64,000 bases of DNA from Armigeres subalbatus (GCF_024139115.2 NW_026943130.1:372001-436000), one strand, 5' to 3'. Shown: positions 1 to 12,068, counted from the first letter of the stretch. Numbers and translations are program-made. The notes: a model not told the origin generated them from the letters alone.

Positions 1-1107
1 TGGGACACCATGGTCTCAAAGAAATGAGCGAAAACGGAGAGCTGTTGGCAGAGTTCTGTGGTAATAATGACATGGTGATCATGAGATCGTTCTTCCCTCA
101 CCGACCGGTTCACAAGGTCACGTGGGTCTCCCGTGACGGCTTTAAAGAAAATCAAATCGACCACATCTGCATCAGCCGGAAATGGAAACGCAGCCTTCTT
201 GATGTACGGAATAAACGTAGTGCCGATATCGTGTCTGATCATCACCTCCTCACGCCTGCGCATTGCGTGGTTTCGTCGGCAGGAGGAGAGAGTTGGACGA
301 CGGTTCAACACACGCCTACTGGAAGATGCCACGGTGAAACGGTCCTTCTTGAAAAACTGGAGACGCGTGCTGCAGATATTCCGGAAGGCGGAAGATAGAG
401 GAGCGATGAGAAGCCAAAGCCGCGATAGATCGATCAAAAACCAGAGGAGCTAAAGTCTTAGCCCGTCAACGATACTCGGCTCTGGAGAAAAAAGTAAAAC
501 GCTCATGTCGACGGGACAAGCGAGCGTTGGCGGACTCTCTGGCCGACGAAGAAGAGAGAGCCGCAGCAACCGGAGAAATTCGTCTATTCGACGATATCTC
601 ACAAAGATGAATGCAACGATGCCTGTGAAAGACGCGAATGACCAGTTATTGACGGACCCAACTGACCAGCTGAAAAAATGGTTCGAGCACTTCGAACAAC
701 TTTTTCAAGTGCCAGCCTCGGCATGATCTGCCTAGGATCCGACGTATAACACGCGTTAATACCGAAGCTCCATCACTGCTAGAGATTCAAACAGCCATCC
801 AAAGCATGAAATCGAATAAAGCCCCAGTGGTCGATCGCATATCAGCCGAGATGCTCAAAGCTGACCCCATGACATCCGCTCAACTACTGCATCGTTTATT
901 TCGAAATATCTGGGACACCGTAACTTTCCCGTTCGACTGGATGCAATGTATCTTAGTGAAGGTGCCCAAAAAGAGTGACGTGACTGTATGCGATAACTGA
1001 CGAGGCATTATGTTGCAGTGTACCGTTCTCAAAGATCTATGCAAAGTTATCCTAGCCCGGATTCAGGAGCAGATTGATGCGACTCTCCACCGGCAGCAGG
1101 CCGTTTA
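1..1107 (+). pseudogene. Non-LTR retrotransposon remnant (endonuclease to start of RT)
   Basis: This is a decayed non-LTR retrotransposon, entering from the left edge. Residues from 24 to 398 carry the end of an APE-type endonuclease: ENQIDHICIS followed by SDHHLL, the usual catalytic Asp/His neighbourhood. The frame then shifts several times. At 806-1000 the first RT block appears (MKSNKAPVVDRISAEML), and near 1075-1106 the sequence reads LHRQQA before homology stops abruptly at about 1107. The YxDD palm is absent, so the copy is 3'-truncated or interrupted. Wording of the endonuclease resembles RTE/R1-type elements common in mosquitoes; the clade is inference. The element is not functional. 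Confidence 0.8.
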
Positions 1108-2285
1108 GGTATAAATAGGCGGTATAGCAATATAGCATGGACTTACCTTTGTCTCATCCCAGCGGCACCTATCCTGATGTAAGTTAAGAGAAGCTACGAT
1201 GGTCCACACCGTCATTAGCCAAAAGGTTCTTCTCGAGGGTATCGGCGCAGATACTACGCGCACACAATAATTTACCCGCTCAGCGTGGAGGGCAGTTAAC
1301 CCTGGGAGGTGGTTCGGACCTAGTTCTGCACTTCGAGTTCTTTACACTCACGGGGTTTGATCTGTTACACTTACAATCTCCGTCGGGAGCACGAGCACGT
1401 TTCCCAATATTCTTGATTTCAGAATCACTAAAGCAGATTCACGAATACGCCAGCGTTCGCACAATTCACGACCGGATATTTGAGGGTACAATCTTGTCCA
1501 TTAAGGTGGAAAGCACAAGCACGTTTTAGTCACTCTCTCACTAACGACGTTTTATTTTTCTTTCATGCACCTTATTCGAACGGAAGCTCAAGCTAGAAGA
1601 TACTCGGTATGCCTCCTTTTCATATAGGGTATAAGGCTCAAACCTTAGCCTATTATGCTGTGGTTGAGCACATTTATCAATTTAAATATTCTTATATTGA
1701 AGATCTAACCGTAATTATGCCACCAAACGGCTATCTTACTTTTGGTTATTACGCGAAATATTCAGAAACAACAATAATGGTTAAAAATCTATTATCTAAT
1801 CCATCAAAAGTTTCGTGCGAAATTGACTTTATGTTCGGCCAATTTTCCTAATCTCGGCTCTGGTGTTGGATGCTTTTCGGCCCATGAAATGTTGATGCAT
1901 TATTCACTGTAAATCATCCCGAGCAAAGCTTGAGAGCAAATCGATAACTAATTTTGTTGTTGTGAAATCGCCTAATTTTGATAACTCAGGTTGATATCCT
2001 TTTGGTCGTTTTAACGGTTAAAAGATCAAAATCTACAGCAGAAAAATCTTACTGTGACATCAAATCGAAATCTATTCCTGCTGTCGATGAGAGCAAATCG
2101 AAAATTAATTTTGATATTGGTTCCGATAACAAAATAAGTACACCGTTTGATGTCAGATCATACAATTTAGAAATCAACAGCAAAATGAGATCAAAATATG
2201 TAATCAGTCATGATGATTCATATTTGAAAACAAATTATGATTTCGATTTGATATTAATATCAAAATATGTTTTCTATATGAATCA
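1108..2285. other. No recognisable gene
   Basis: AT-rich sequence follows the abrupt end of the retrotransposon remnant. Open frames at 1609-1851 (80 codons) and from 1978 are not recognised. The stretch 1990-2230 repeats a motif like AGATCAAAATCTACAGCAG at loose spacing, which suggests a decayed repeat rather than a coding exon. Confidence 0.5.
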
Positions 2286-2682
2286 TTTGTTTGAGAAACT
2301 GCATAAGTCCATTTTACACAATTTCGAGAAAACAACAAAAAACTGTTTTTGGACAAATTGGCACCGAACCTTTCGATTTCTTCGATACAGATCAATAGTT
2401 TTTGGCAAAACTCAACATCCAGAGGCACTTCCAGTGCAAAAACTGTAAACAGTACTCTATAATTTGCTCTTCAAAGTGCGTGGACTTATGTAGTTTCTCA
2501 AACAAACGAAAAAAAATTTATACATTCCTGAACAAACATTTTTTTTAGTGTTTTTTGCCAGAATACGTATTTTTGGAAGAGGATTATATATATATGTATA
2601 TAAAGATTATATATATATATAAAGAATATATAAAGATCTCATTTTGGCCAAAAATGTTACATATGCAGTTTCTCAAACAAAC
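2286..2682. mobile_element. MITE, TTTGTTTGAGAAACTGCA family, copy A
   Basis: The left end (TTTGTTTGAGAAACTGCA, 2286-2303) is the inverse of the right end (TGCAGTTTCTCAAACAAA, 2664-2681). The interior matches the copy at 12166-12497 over most of its length, for example the shared stretches around GTTTTTGGCAAAACTCAACA and CTCATTTTGGCCAAAAATG. No transposase is present, so it is a non-autonomous element. This copy is longer than copy B because of a TATA-rich expansion. Target duplication is unclear. Confidence 0.8.
2583..2637. repeat. TATA-rich simple repeat
   Basis: Alternating TA runs with AAAG interruptions lie inside MITE copy A. Copy B has only a short GATTCAAAATATATG at the same place, so this is a copy-specific expansion. 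Confidence 0.85.
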
Positions 2683-4769
2683 GGTTCATATGCTCTCATT
2701 ATGTTTTCAGACTTTGCTCGGGATTTGTATGAGCCGTAAGGTAGGCAATTATAATGTGTTGCTTCAAGTGAAAATCGTTAGCCGAATTTTGGCAACGAGT
2801 GTTCTAATATTGTTCAATAAAGTTGTGGGTAATTGTTTTACTATACTATATGAAAATACTCATACTATACTCATGAATTTAACATGAATGCTAAAATAGT
2901 GGGATTGTTATCTGTTCATCTAATGTGCGAAAATAGGTAAGTCCATTCCAAAAACTACTTTATTGGGCAAAAGAAAAATCTCTTGCACTGCCTGCCTACT
3001 TAAGTTGTTGCAAACAAACCGAGTCAAAGCAATTTTTCATGCAGGTTTATTGCGTTTATCAGTTGAAGAAGTGCACTAATCTTGCGTAATATAAATAAAA
3101 TCGGCTTGATACACTTTTTCACAGAAGCCTTGATAAATATCTATCTACAAAACTATATATTATTGATTAATTTGCATGATGAGCCAATTGGCTCTACTAC
3201 TCCTGGATTTCAACTCATGGCTCCGATGTTCATCCCATTGAAAGCAGAGCAATGGAAAGGTATTTGATTTGTGATTTTTTTTCAGCAGGAGTTCGCATGT
3301 TGACAAAAAGAAGCGAAAAAATTGGTGCCGTATTTCTTTACTTCCCGATAAGATGAATGTATTTTCAGTGAGTGAGATGGAGATCGGAACAGTTCCCCTA
3401 CATAATTTACGACATAGAAAAAAACTGCTGTTTTTTTTCATTTTCGACTGAAAGCGAAATGAAAAAAATTCCGTGGGCCAAACAATTTGTGCTGAAAATT
3501 TAGTTTCTATCTATAGTAGTAGTTTCAAGCTTCGTATTCCTATGCAGGTCTTCTTCAGGAGTAAAGGTTATATGTGGGTTTTATAAAGGACTCTACGAAG
3601 CTTGACAGCTTTTATAAGTCTTGATCAAAACCAACATATAACTTAACTGCTGGCTTTATGTCAGTTCCATTTTTTAGCTCTGAGGAGGAACACAGGAGCA
3701 TTATAAAACCTAAAGAGCTGTGGTTTTATATTGGAATTCAAAACGTAGTTCTCAAGTACTCTTGCGGATCTAATTAAATGACAACTGAATAAAACCAAAA
3801 TAAAACTTTAAGCATTTCTACAAGCCGTAATAAAACCTCTATAAAACTAGCATAAATCTTCGAAGCATTGAGATTGTTACTTGGGAACGTTGCATCCAGG
3901 CCTAATATTTCATCCCGTTACCCTATCCAGCCTCAAAAAACTCCCTTTTTGCGTCTCCTGTTCATAGATCATTTTTGCTACTTCCCGCTGCTTATGTGTA
4001 GGCGTACGCGTAGCCGTATCGTGGGGATAGAACGTAGTGACGGTGTGTCAAACGGGCAACTTTATAGGAAATTTTAACAGTTCTAATTCTAACTCCTATA
4101 TCATTGAGAAAAAAAAATACATTTATTTAGGAATAATTCCAATTTCATGGGACATGGCAAATATTACAAGGTCTCGCTATTCATAAAAGCTTCTCGTACA
4201 AATTTGTCCATATGAAAACACCGCTGCAAATAGTAGCCGCACTTCTCTGAGGTGAGCCAGCCTACACAGCTAATAATTTTGAAAATTCAACGACGTGTAC
4301 AATTGCAGCTGACCCAAACAAACGAATAAACATTTGATATCCAATTGAATTTGATTGAATTTTACAAGCAAGCACAGTTTAAATTAATTTTGATTTGGAA
4401 AAACACTAATATCGATTGAATTTTGCGTTTATTTGCATGCTCCTAATATGTGCATGAAAATACATTTAAAATCACAACATATTTTTATCTGTGTAGGGCT
4501 GAAAGCCTCTCTAATAGACACAAAAAAAAAAATATCGCACAAGTAGTATTTCCCAGTTCCGCCATTTACGCTAGCTTATACTTTCCATATCATACGCCAT
4601 CTCAGACTTTGAGAGAAGAACTAGCGAAATTGCTGAATGAGTTACTCACTCTATTCGTGTTAAGTAGCTGGAAACTTTAATCCTTTAACTGTCACCGTCC
4701 AATGTGGGGGAGTGTTAAACGGTGCTATTTTGAAGGAATTTATAACGAACAAAAAACTTGTGATATTGA
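2683..4769. other. No recognisable gene
   Basis: Short open frames only, none recognised. Around 3560-3860 the motifs GTTTTATA and TATAAAAC recur in both orientations and may be a decayed MITE. A 69-codon frame at 3868-4077 has no recognisable domain. Confidence 0.5.
4495..4532 (+). repeat. Short poly(A)-tailed retroposed fragment
   Basis: AGGGCTGAAAGCCTCTCTAA followed by TAGACAC and an 11-base A run. It resembles the reverse complement of the 56-bp insert at 62303-62358 (GGGCTGAAAG, then TAATAAAGACAC and an A run). Both look like 3' ends of one small retroposed RNA. No clear target duplication here. Confidence 0.4.
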
Positions 4770-5345
4770 ATACAGGGGGACACACCAGATTAGATCCTCG
4801 TTCGGAGCAACTTCGGCATCGGATTTATCCATCGCATCGCAAGAAGTTGCCGATAAATATCAATGGAAAGTAGGCGACGGCACCAGGACGAGTGATCATT
4901 ATCATGTACACCCAGGTTTTTTTTTACGCGGTTGGAATTCATTAATTTCTCGGTTAACCTAAACTTTTGCAGCTTTTGAAATACCCCCTGAATTTTCTTT
5001 GATTTTTTGTGAATTTTTTCGTGGGGTTAACTCATTGTTTCATTGACGCTGAAGGTCTTAAACGACTAAAACCAAACCGTGTAAAAAAACCTGGGTGTAC
5101 TGTTAAAATTTAGTCTGATAACATCACCATTACGCCAATGAAAAAAGTGGTTACACGAATACGCTAACTAGCGCGTTCGATGATGCAATCCTAGAACGTA
5201 TTCCAAAAGGCAGGCCGGAAGAATTCAGCCAAGAAAATCATCGAAGTAGCGGAGATCATACCTAGAACATCTGGTAAAGTAGGAAAAAAGTCAACTCCTT
5301 GGGGGAATAACGAAGTTAAAGTGGCGATTGAGGATCAAAGAAAGA
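4770..5345 (+). pseudogene. Non-LTR retrotransposon endonuclease remnant, split by a MITE
   Basis: Plus-strand codons before 4907 read DLSIASQEVADKYQW and then TSDHYHV, the C-terminal part of an APE-type endonuclease with the conserved S-D-H triad. The frame stops in a MITE. Removing the MITE and one TA lets the frame run on as VLLKF. After a further frameshift the endonuclease-RT linker is readable at about 5220-5345 (KKIIEVAEIIPRTSGKVGKK, then PWGNNEV). The homology ends near 5345, so RT is missing. It belongs to an I/Jockey-like group, by wording only. Non-functional. Confidence 0.75.
4909..5097. mobile_element. TA-flanked MITE with CACCCAGG inverted ends
   Basis: The 189-bp element starts CACCCAGGTTTTTTTTTACG and ends in the inverse (GTGTAAAAAAACCTGGGTG), about 27 bp of near-perfect terminal inverted repeat. 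It is flanked on both sides by TA, the usual duplication of Tc1/mariner-type elements. The host endonuclease frame is restored (H-V-L-L-K-F) when the element plus one TA is removed, so the ends are defined to the base. No coding capacity. Confidence 0.92.
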
Positions 5346-6225
5346 AACTGCTTGGATTGGCAAGCACTTGGAGTATTCGAGCTACTCCGTAGCTTGGGTC
5401 ATCTTTGACAGTGTGCAAAAAGATAAACCACAAACCCAGTTTTCAGAAGGGTATGTTGCAATCTGGGTGGTGCGGATAGAATCGATTTGGTTGTCAAACT
5501 GAAGCCAAAATTTTCTATTGTGCCGGAGCCAAACATTGAAGATTGTGGTTATGTTCGTTTCTGATCTAATATTGAGAAGTATTGTTATTATTTTGGGGAA
5601 AAATAAAAATAAACTTTGTTTGAGTTTTGTATTCTTTGTAACAAATATTATCACATTATATTTCGAGTGGAAAATTAGTGGGAATGCAACTAAAAAGCAT
5701 TCGATACGAAATTTCACGAGATTCAGCAGCTGATCGGAGCATGAATGTATGTAAACAATCGTCAAGTCATGTAGAGTCTAGCGCATTTGTGCGCTCTCAT
5801 GCAGCGTGGAAAGAGAAATTCGAAGAGCGGAAATGTTTGACAGCCAAGTAACTGCAAAATAATTTTGTTTATGGGAGTGATTTCAAAATATCCCTCTGCT
5901 CGTTTGAGCGCAGAAAAGCGGCTCTATCCGCAGTACCCAGGCTGCAATGATCCCGGACAGCAAAGATATTGTTCAATCCAGAATTGGCTAAAACATGTAT
6001 TTAGGTGAGCTCATACAAAAGATAAAGATTGTCGCTGTCCGCTGGCGAGGATAGGGCGCTAATTGTCAATGAAGGAAAAATCCATACGATTTAACAGCAC
6101 TGTACCCAACATGTTTCGGACAGCAGAGCAAAGGGAACCGAAGCGACAATAAAAAATTATCTTGTAACTAAAATATCTTTTGCTTATACCTACAACAATA
6201 CCCAAACACGTAACAATTGAAAGAC
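5346..6225. other. Intergenic, no recognisable gene
   Basis: Open frames on both strands at 5382-5765 overlap each other and have no recognisable domain. The stretch ends at the predicted 3' end of the ADP/ATP carrier transcript, which runs toward it on the minus strand. Confidence 0.5.
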
Positions 6226-6242
6226 AGATTGGTTTGATGTTG

Positions 6243-6255
6243 TTTATTTTTTATT
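6243..6255 (-). terminator. Twin polyadenylation signals for the ADP/ATP carrier
   Basis: On the minus strand two AATAAA hexamers lie at 6255-6250 and 6248-6243, about 350 bases after the stop codon at 6605-6603. The spacing gives a 3' UTR of roughly 370 bases. The cleavage site is not visible. Confidence 0.6.
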
Positions 6256-6602
6256 CGGTTTATCTTATTTTTAGGTTCCATATTTTCGCCGCACTTAGCA
6301 CTTTACATCGCACTTTTTCCTGTTAATTTTTCATTTTTTTTCGCTGCATCACATTGGATCTTAGATTTCTGTTTGTACATTTACACGCAAAATACGCAAC
6401 ATTTGTGACAGGTTGCTTCGTGAACACAACAGTCGAATCGCTTAAGAGGAGACAATATACATAATAATACACTAGTTTAAGAGAAAGAGACTAGGAACTA
6501 CCACGGGATTCGATTATGGAAGGAAAGGAAGCAATGAAGGATTACGGGGAATTCATAGTGGAAAGGACGAAAACGCATTAAAAGCAGGGTTTTTGCAGAA
6601 GT

Positions 6603-7638
6603 TTACAGCACCTTCTTGATTTCATCGTACAACACAAGTACGAAGGCACCGCCAGTACCGCGAAGAACGTTCGAGAAGGCACCCTTGAAGAATGCTCCAG
6701 TACCTTCCTGTTTGGCAATCGTACCCCAACAGTGTAATGTGCTCTTGTAGATGATCTCGGACTTGGCACGACCGGACTGCATCATCATACGACGACGGAC
6801 GGTGTCGAAGGGATAGGAAACGATACCAGCAACGGTAGTGACGACCTATAATGAAACATGTTTCGTTAGCGGTACAAACTACAACGGATGGTGCTCGATG
6901 TCCTTGATACTAACCTGAGCGATGGCCCAGCTGACGTACCACGGAGTGGTCTTAGGATTTGGCAGCATACCACGAGCAGTGTCGTAGAAGCCAAAGTAGG
7001 CAGCACGGTAGATGATGATACCCTGCACGGATACACCGAAGCCACGATACAGACCAACAATGCCGTCAGTCTTGAAGATCTTACCCAAACAATCACCCAA
7101 ACCTTTGAATTCACGTTCACCGGCACCCTTGCCGACATCAGCAGCCAAACTAAAAGTCAAATAACGGTTTTGGAATTAGATTACTAGCTGGAACGTAGCA
7201 TAATGAAACCTACCGGGTACGGGCGAAGTCAAGGGGGTAGACAAAGCACAGCGAGGTGGCACCAGCCATACCGCCGGAGGCCAGGTTACCAACGAAGTAT
7301 CTCACAAACTGGGTGTTCTTGTCGACGCCACCCAGGAATACCTGCTTGTACTTGTCCTTGAAGGCGAAGTTCAGTGCCTGGGTAGGGAAGTACCGGATGA
7401 CGTTGGCCATGTTACCACGCCAGTAGGCGCCGATTCCCTGCTCCTTGGGAATTCGTACGAAGCAGTCCACCATGCCCTTGTATCGGTCGGCTTCGGCGAT
7501 CTGTTTGGAGATGTGCTGAACCTGAAGCAGCAGCTTGACACGCTCGATGGGGGCCACAGCGGTCTTGGAGATGGCCGCCGAGATACCACCGGCGGCAAAA
7601 TCCTTCAGGAAGGCAACGGGATCGGCTAATCCGGACAT
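6603..7638 (-). CDS. sesB/ANT: ADP/ATP carrier protein (adenine nucleotide translocase)
   Basis: This mitochondrial inner-membrane antiporter exports ATP and imports ADP. Coding exons are 7638-7214, 7149-6915 and 6845-6603; the introns (7213-7150, 64 bp; 6914-6846, 69 bp) have GT..AG ends (GTAGGT, GTTAGT). The joined frame is 903 bases, 300 residues plus stop, the normal family length. All three mitochondrial-carrier signatures are intact: PIERVK (30-35), PLDFAR (135-140), PFDTVR (232-237). The ADP/ATP-carrier hallmark RRRMMM is at 237-242. The start ATG at 7638 is the first in frame after a 5' UTR splice acceptor and gives the typical short N-terminus. No frameshift or damage is seen, unlike everything else in the window. 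It lies alone among repeats, as a single-gene unit. Identity is certain; orthology to Drosophila sesB is inference. Confidence 0.97.
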
Positions 7639-7675
7639 GGCTTAGCGGGGGGTTTTGGCTGCAAATCAAAATATA
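7639..7675 (-). promoter_or_regulatory. 5' UTR splice acceptor of the ADP/ATP carrier
   Basis: Minus-strand reading is TTTTGATTTGCAG, then CCAAAACCCCCCGCTAAGCC and the ATG. The AG is at 7660-7659, so the first coding exon probably starts at 7658 and an upstream non-coding exon lies further right. The upstream exon and promoter could not be located. Confidence 0.6.
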
Positions 7676-8724
7676 TAAAAATAGGTATAAGGTAGAAAAG
7701 TTCATTAGGGAGATCAAAATAGCACTTTATGGAGATTAATTACATTATTTGCATTATTTTACATTTATTTACTTTTATTATATGATTTATTGCTCTTCCT
7801 AGAAAAAAACAACAGGGAATAAATTATGATCGCTATGACTGTCAAATTTTCAGCAGGAAAAAATAAGACCGAATTTCCTATCGAATGTGAGTAAAACGGT
7901 GATTTATTCGAACGAAAACGAAATTTGCTCTGCATATTATCCTGATTCGAGCTGCAGTTGACCCCGTTGACATCTAAGGAAGAGCGTCACAGCTCTGGTC
8001 CTAACAAGTCCTATCTCACATTTTTCACAGGTCGATCGATGACAACGGACCGCCGAATGAGAGTTGTTACTACGCTGGTAGTACAGTTTGGGATACTGTT
8101 GCCCTTCTGACATCAGTCAGAGTGAGAAGGTACGCCTAGAGAGCCTGATCACTAGCATGTGCGGATCAAACTGCATCTGGCATCCAGCTACTGAATAACA
8201 AAACGCTGTATTGTGTCAGCTATACCTAAAAAGACAGCCTAATCAGTGCAACGTAAGTAACGCTACTCCAATAAGGGGTCGTTCAAAATGATGTCCATAA
8301 TTTAAGAAGGGAGAGGAGTCTGAAAAAGCCACTGAAAAGGAGAAGTAGCTTAATACCATGAAGAATTTTTTTTTGATTTTATGCGATACTTGGGAGCTGG
8401 TAAATCCACCAGCCATTCGGAGCATTACTGGAAGAAGACGAATGCTGTAGGTGAAGTTGAGAGCTTCAAGAACGATTAGTTGTGCAAAGGTTTATGCAGA
8501 TTTTTTGGTCGAACAATGGGATTTTATTTTAACTTCCCAGTCGTTATGCGGTTCCGCCCACTAGAATATACTTTGTCTTCGGCGCATTCACCATCACATC
8601 AGTTCTGTCACATTTTCAAATGTTCGGTCCACAATGTCCATGTCATCCGCGAAACAAATAAATTGACCGGATCTGTTGAAAACCGTACCCCGGATATTCC
8701 ACCCGTCTCTTCTCGTGACACCTT
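7676..8724. other. Presumed 5' UTR intron and upstream region of the ADP/ATP carrier
   Basis: No open frame is recognised. AT-rich sequence to about 7900, then mixed composition. The non-coding first exon and promoter of the carrier should lie here or beyond, but no clear donor or core promoter could be singled out. Confidence 0.4.
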
Positions 8725-10190
8725 TTAGCGCAATATCGAACAACGGGCACCTAAGTCCATCGCCTTGCGGAGTCCCCTGCGGAATTCGATCGAACTAGAG
8801 TTCGAAATATTTACACAATTTTGAACACCATGCATCGCTACTTTTATCAATCTCATAACATCCGGAAAGCCGTTCTCATATATGATGTTCCATAACTCAA
8901 CGCGGTCTATACTATAGTATTCCCCCTTGAAATCGATGAATAGATAGTGCGATGGAAACCTGGTATTCACGGCATTTTTGAAGAATTTGCCATACAGTAA
9001 AGATCTGGTTCATTGTTGAGTGGCTGTCAACAAAGTTGGCTTGATAACTCTCCAAAACTCATTCAATATTGTTGATAGACGGCGTAAGATGATATGTAAT
9101 ATCACTTTGTAGACGGTATTTAGAATGGTAATCGCTCGAAAGCTCCCACATTCTAGCACATTGTCGCCTTTCTTGTAGATGGTGCATATGAAAAACTCCT
9201 CCTTTCCACTCCTCCGGTAGCTGTTCTATTTTCCAGATTCTGTCTATCAGCCTTGGTCAACTGACAATTGACCAGCTTTTCCGGGGCCAACTTGATGAGT
9301 TCATCTTCAACACCATCCTAACCAGCTGCTTTATTGTACCTGTGCTGTGGAATGTCATCCTAAACCTCTTTCAAGAGGTAGGGGCTGGTTGATTTCCACC
9401 ATCCGCTGACCTGACGAAGTGGCCTTTTACGCTGCTTTGACCTTCACTACCTGTACTTTCTGCGCCATTTAGGTGTTCCCCGAGGTACTGCTTCCACCTT
9501 TCGATCGCCACACATTCGTCAGTCAAAATGTTCCCATCCTTATCCCTTCACATCTCAGCTCGCGTCACGAAGCCTAAGCGGTATGCGTTGGGCTTCTGAT
9601 AGAACATGCGTGTTTCTTGAGAACGGCACAGCTGTTCCATCTCCTCGCATTTCGATTTCTTCATGTCTTCATCTGAAAGAGGCGGGTCTGCTGTCACCGT
9701 TTCCGTCTATAGCATTCCGCGTTCTACCGGGTCCCTTGCTGCAGCGCGACCGCCCGCCATGCGTCCTCTCCTCCAGAATCTGTGTGAACTCTTCGTCGAA
9801 CGTTGCCTTAACTGCACCCCAGGAGTAATCTAAATGGGCCCCATCGTGCTCACCTTCTTCCGGAAAAGCTGCCTCGAGCTGTTGCGTGTATGCAGTGGCG
9901 ACATCAGTTTGCTTCAGTCGCTCTAGGTCGTACCAAGGTGGTCGACGGTACTGAACATCGTGATGGACAGTTTCGAGCGCACATTACCAGATAGTGGTCA
10001 GGTTCTATGCTAGCGCCACGATATGTCTACAATGTAGGAGATGTGCCGTTCATCAATCCGAACGTGGTCGATTTATGCTTCTGTTTGCAGTGGTGATGTC
10101 CAGGTTGCACCTCCAGGAGCAACCACCCTCATCCAGCATACACATCACAGTTACCAACGGGGTTGGTTACCATCTCCCCTAAGGTTGCTC
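8725..10190 (-). pseudogene. RTE-like non-LTR retrotransposon remnant
   Basis: Read on the minus strand from 10190 down. Near 9990-10060 it shows the endonuclease end (IEPDHYLV). At 9950-9780 the linker reads YDLERLKQTDVATAYTQQLE and then YSWGAVKATFDEEF. At 8970-8725 the RT palm begins (FIDFKGEYYSIDRVELWNI, then RRGLRKA in place of the usual RRGLRQGDGL). The copy stops before the FADD box. Stops and frameshifts are frequent. The RT wording matches the element at 24866-26205, so both are of one clade. The plus-strand open frame at 9583-9828 is a shadow of this element. Confidence 0.82.
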
Positions 10191-10695
10191 GTACCCCGGC
10201 CGATAAGGATTGGAGTTGCTAAGTAAGAGGCTAAGGATTGCAAAATGGGGACTATTTTATTCTATCAGAAATAGATAAACTGAGCTTAGCTCAAACAGAA
10301 CAAAACCGCTGAAATAGTTGTTGGGCTCAAATTCAAACTACACAACGAAGTATGTATGGCTGATATTCGTATTGGACTTGGACTCCAACATCCTTCCAAA
10401 CAAGTTCGGATATTTTAGGCTCGTTGCGGTATATAAGTGTGTGCGTCAGCCATTTAGAAAAACTGGCGAATTGGCGTGAGCGTCAGCATTTAAGTAACTG
10501 GCGAGGACTTGGAAGAGTGTAAACTTCAGAAAGTTGGGAAGGATCGTTACGGTGGCCACTAAGAGGCACGAAAGACACTTCAGCGATTTTAGTCCGCCTT
10601 TTGAATAATCGCTTGCAAGAGCTGAATTAATTTAAAGAGTAAACCAGCATTTTAGAAAACTTTGCCGTTGACCGGCATTTTTATTCAGCCCTTCG

Positions 10696-11295
10696 ATGTC
10701 GATTCGAATGTTCGGCGGCATCAGACCGCATCGTGCTTTCGTGCTTATAAATCACTGGATGAGATCAAAATTGAAATTTCTCAATTACATACTTGGATTT
10801 TCACCAGTCCAAGTAATTAGGATGAAAAAGATATCTTGCTCTGGTATTTCCCAGAGGGGAATTTCTCAAGAATTTTATTTAGTTCACTTTAACAAAAGTA
10901 AACTAAATAATATGAAAAGTTTGGAAAAGGCCTGTATTATGTTCCATGTCCGTGTCACATGGGAACATTTCCGCAGGTCTGGGGGAAATTTCCAAAACCC
11001 CACTCAGTGCCAAAAGTGGGGTCACGGAACTAAACATTGCCACATGGATGCTAAATGTATGATTTGTGGTGGAACCTCTCATGCCAAGCACGCCTGTCCT
11101 GTGAGAGAAGAATCCAATAAATTAAAATGTGCCAATTGTGGGGCAATCATAAATCCAATTTCTGGGAATGCCCTTCACGCAAAAACAAATTTTGCTCATA
11201 CCTTCCACCGAGTAACGAACAGTTCGTTGAATTCTAATTTTCAAACATGCCATGCCTGCAAGCATCGCTGCAGGCAGGCAAAATTTCATTTCTGA
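10696..11295 (+). pseudogene. Jockey-like ORF1 (gag) with zinc knuckles
   Basis: ORF1 encodes the nucleic-acid-binding protein of the element. The open frame holds a degraded first knuckle (TQCQKWGHGTKHC, missing its first Cys pair), an intact second knuckle at 11056-11097 (CMICGGTSHAKHAC), and the start of a third (CANCGA). After the third knuckle the frame slips by one and continues toward 11320. The N-terminal part before about residue 35 is divergent. A MITE follows directly at 11351. Confidence 0.8.
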
Positions 11296-11350
11296 AAATT
11301 TATCGACGATGAATGATTTTCATACCGCCATCGGGGCAAAAAATCTGCTC

Positions 11351-11664
11351 TTTTATTTTTTACAATTTTTAACAATCAAATAAAATTCATTCAGTGAGTG
11401 CAACTAATAGATGGATATTTGAGTTTTCGAAATGTCACTTCAATTTGACAAAATGATGCACGCCAAATACACGCGGGCGCGCGCACAGCAAATACACCGG
11501 CGTGTATTACACGCCGGTGTATTTACTGTACACGCACCCGCGTGTCTCCGGTGTGTATTTTTTGACAGATTGAAGTGACATTTCGAAAGCTTAAATATCC
11601 ACCTATTAGTAGCACTGACTGAATTAATTTTTATTTGATTCTTTGAAATTGTAAAAAATAAAAA
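11351..11664. mobile_element. Foldback MITE with ~100-bp inverted ends, copy 1
   Basis: The left arm begins TTTTATTTTTTACAATTTTT and runs through GTGCAACTAATAGATGGATA and AATGTCACTTCAAT; the right arm is its inverse (ATTGAAGTGACATTTCGAAA to GTAAAAAATAAAA). A second copy lies at 53331-53576. The centre contains a perfect palindrome with 16-base arms around one T at 11491-11523 (AATACACCGGCGTGTA and inverse). No coding capacity. It sits near the ORF1/ORF2 boundary of the Jockey element. Confidence 0.88.
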
Positions 11665-12068
11665 CATCTCTGGGCTGGAGGTCGTAGAACAAAGTCGTTC
11701 AAAAAGGTCTCTTATATTTTAGTCTTCTTGTTCTCAGATACATTCAATGTATTCTACAAACATTCTAAGTGGTTGAAGCAGTGACCCATTCTCACCCATT
11801 GTAACCCCCGACGACGGTACCCATTCTTCAATGGAAAATAACGTTCGTTCTGACGACTCAGGTATTGTCGGCGTAGCACCAACTTAGAATTCGGAAGTCC
11901 GGACTTCAGAACCTAACTTTCTTCTGAAGTTTTATCTGTTTTATCCAAATTATTCTATTTACCGAAATGATCGTCTTGGCAGCACCTGTGGTGGGGTCGC
12001 CATTGTCATTTACAGACGTATCAAACATAAATTGAATCATTTCTCGCTTAACTTTTCAAAAGGACCCA

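Noticed and set aside
9583..9828. 81-codon plus-strand frame
   Set aside because: Shadow of the minus-strand retrotransposon linker region.
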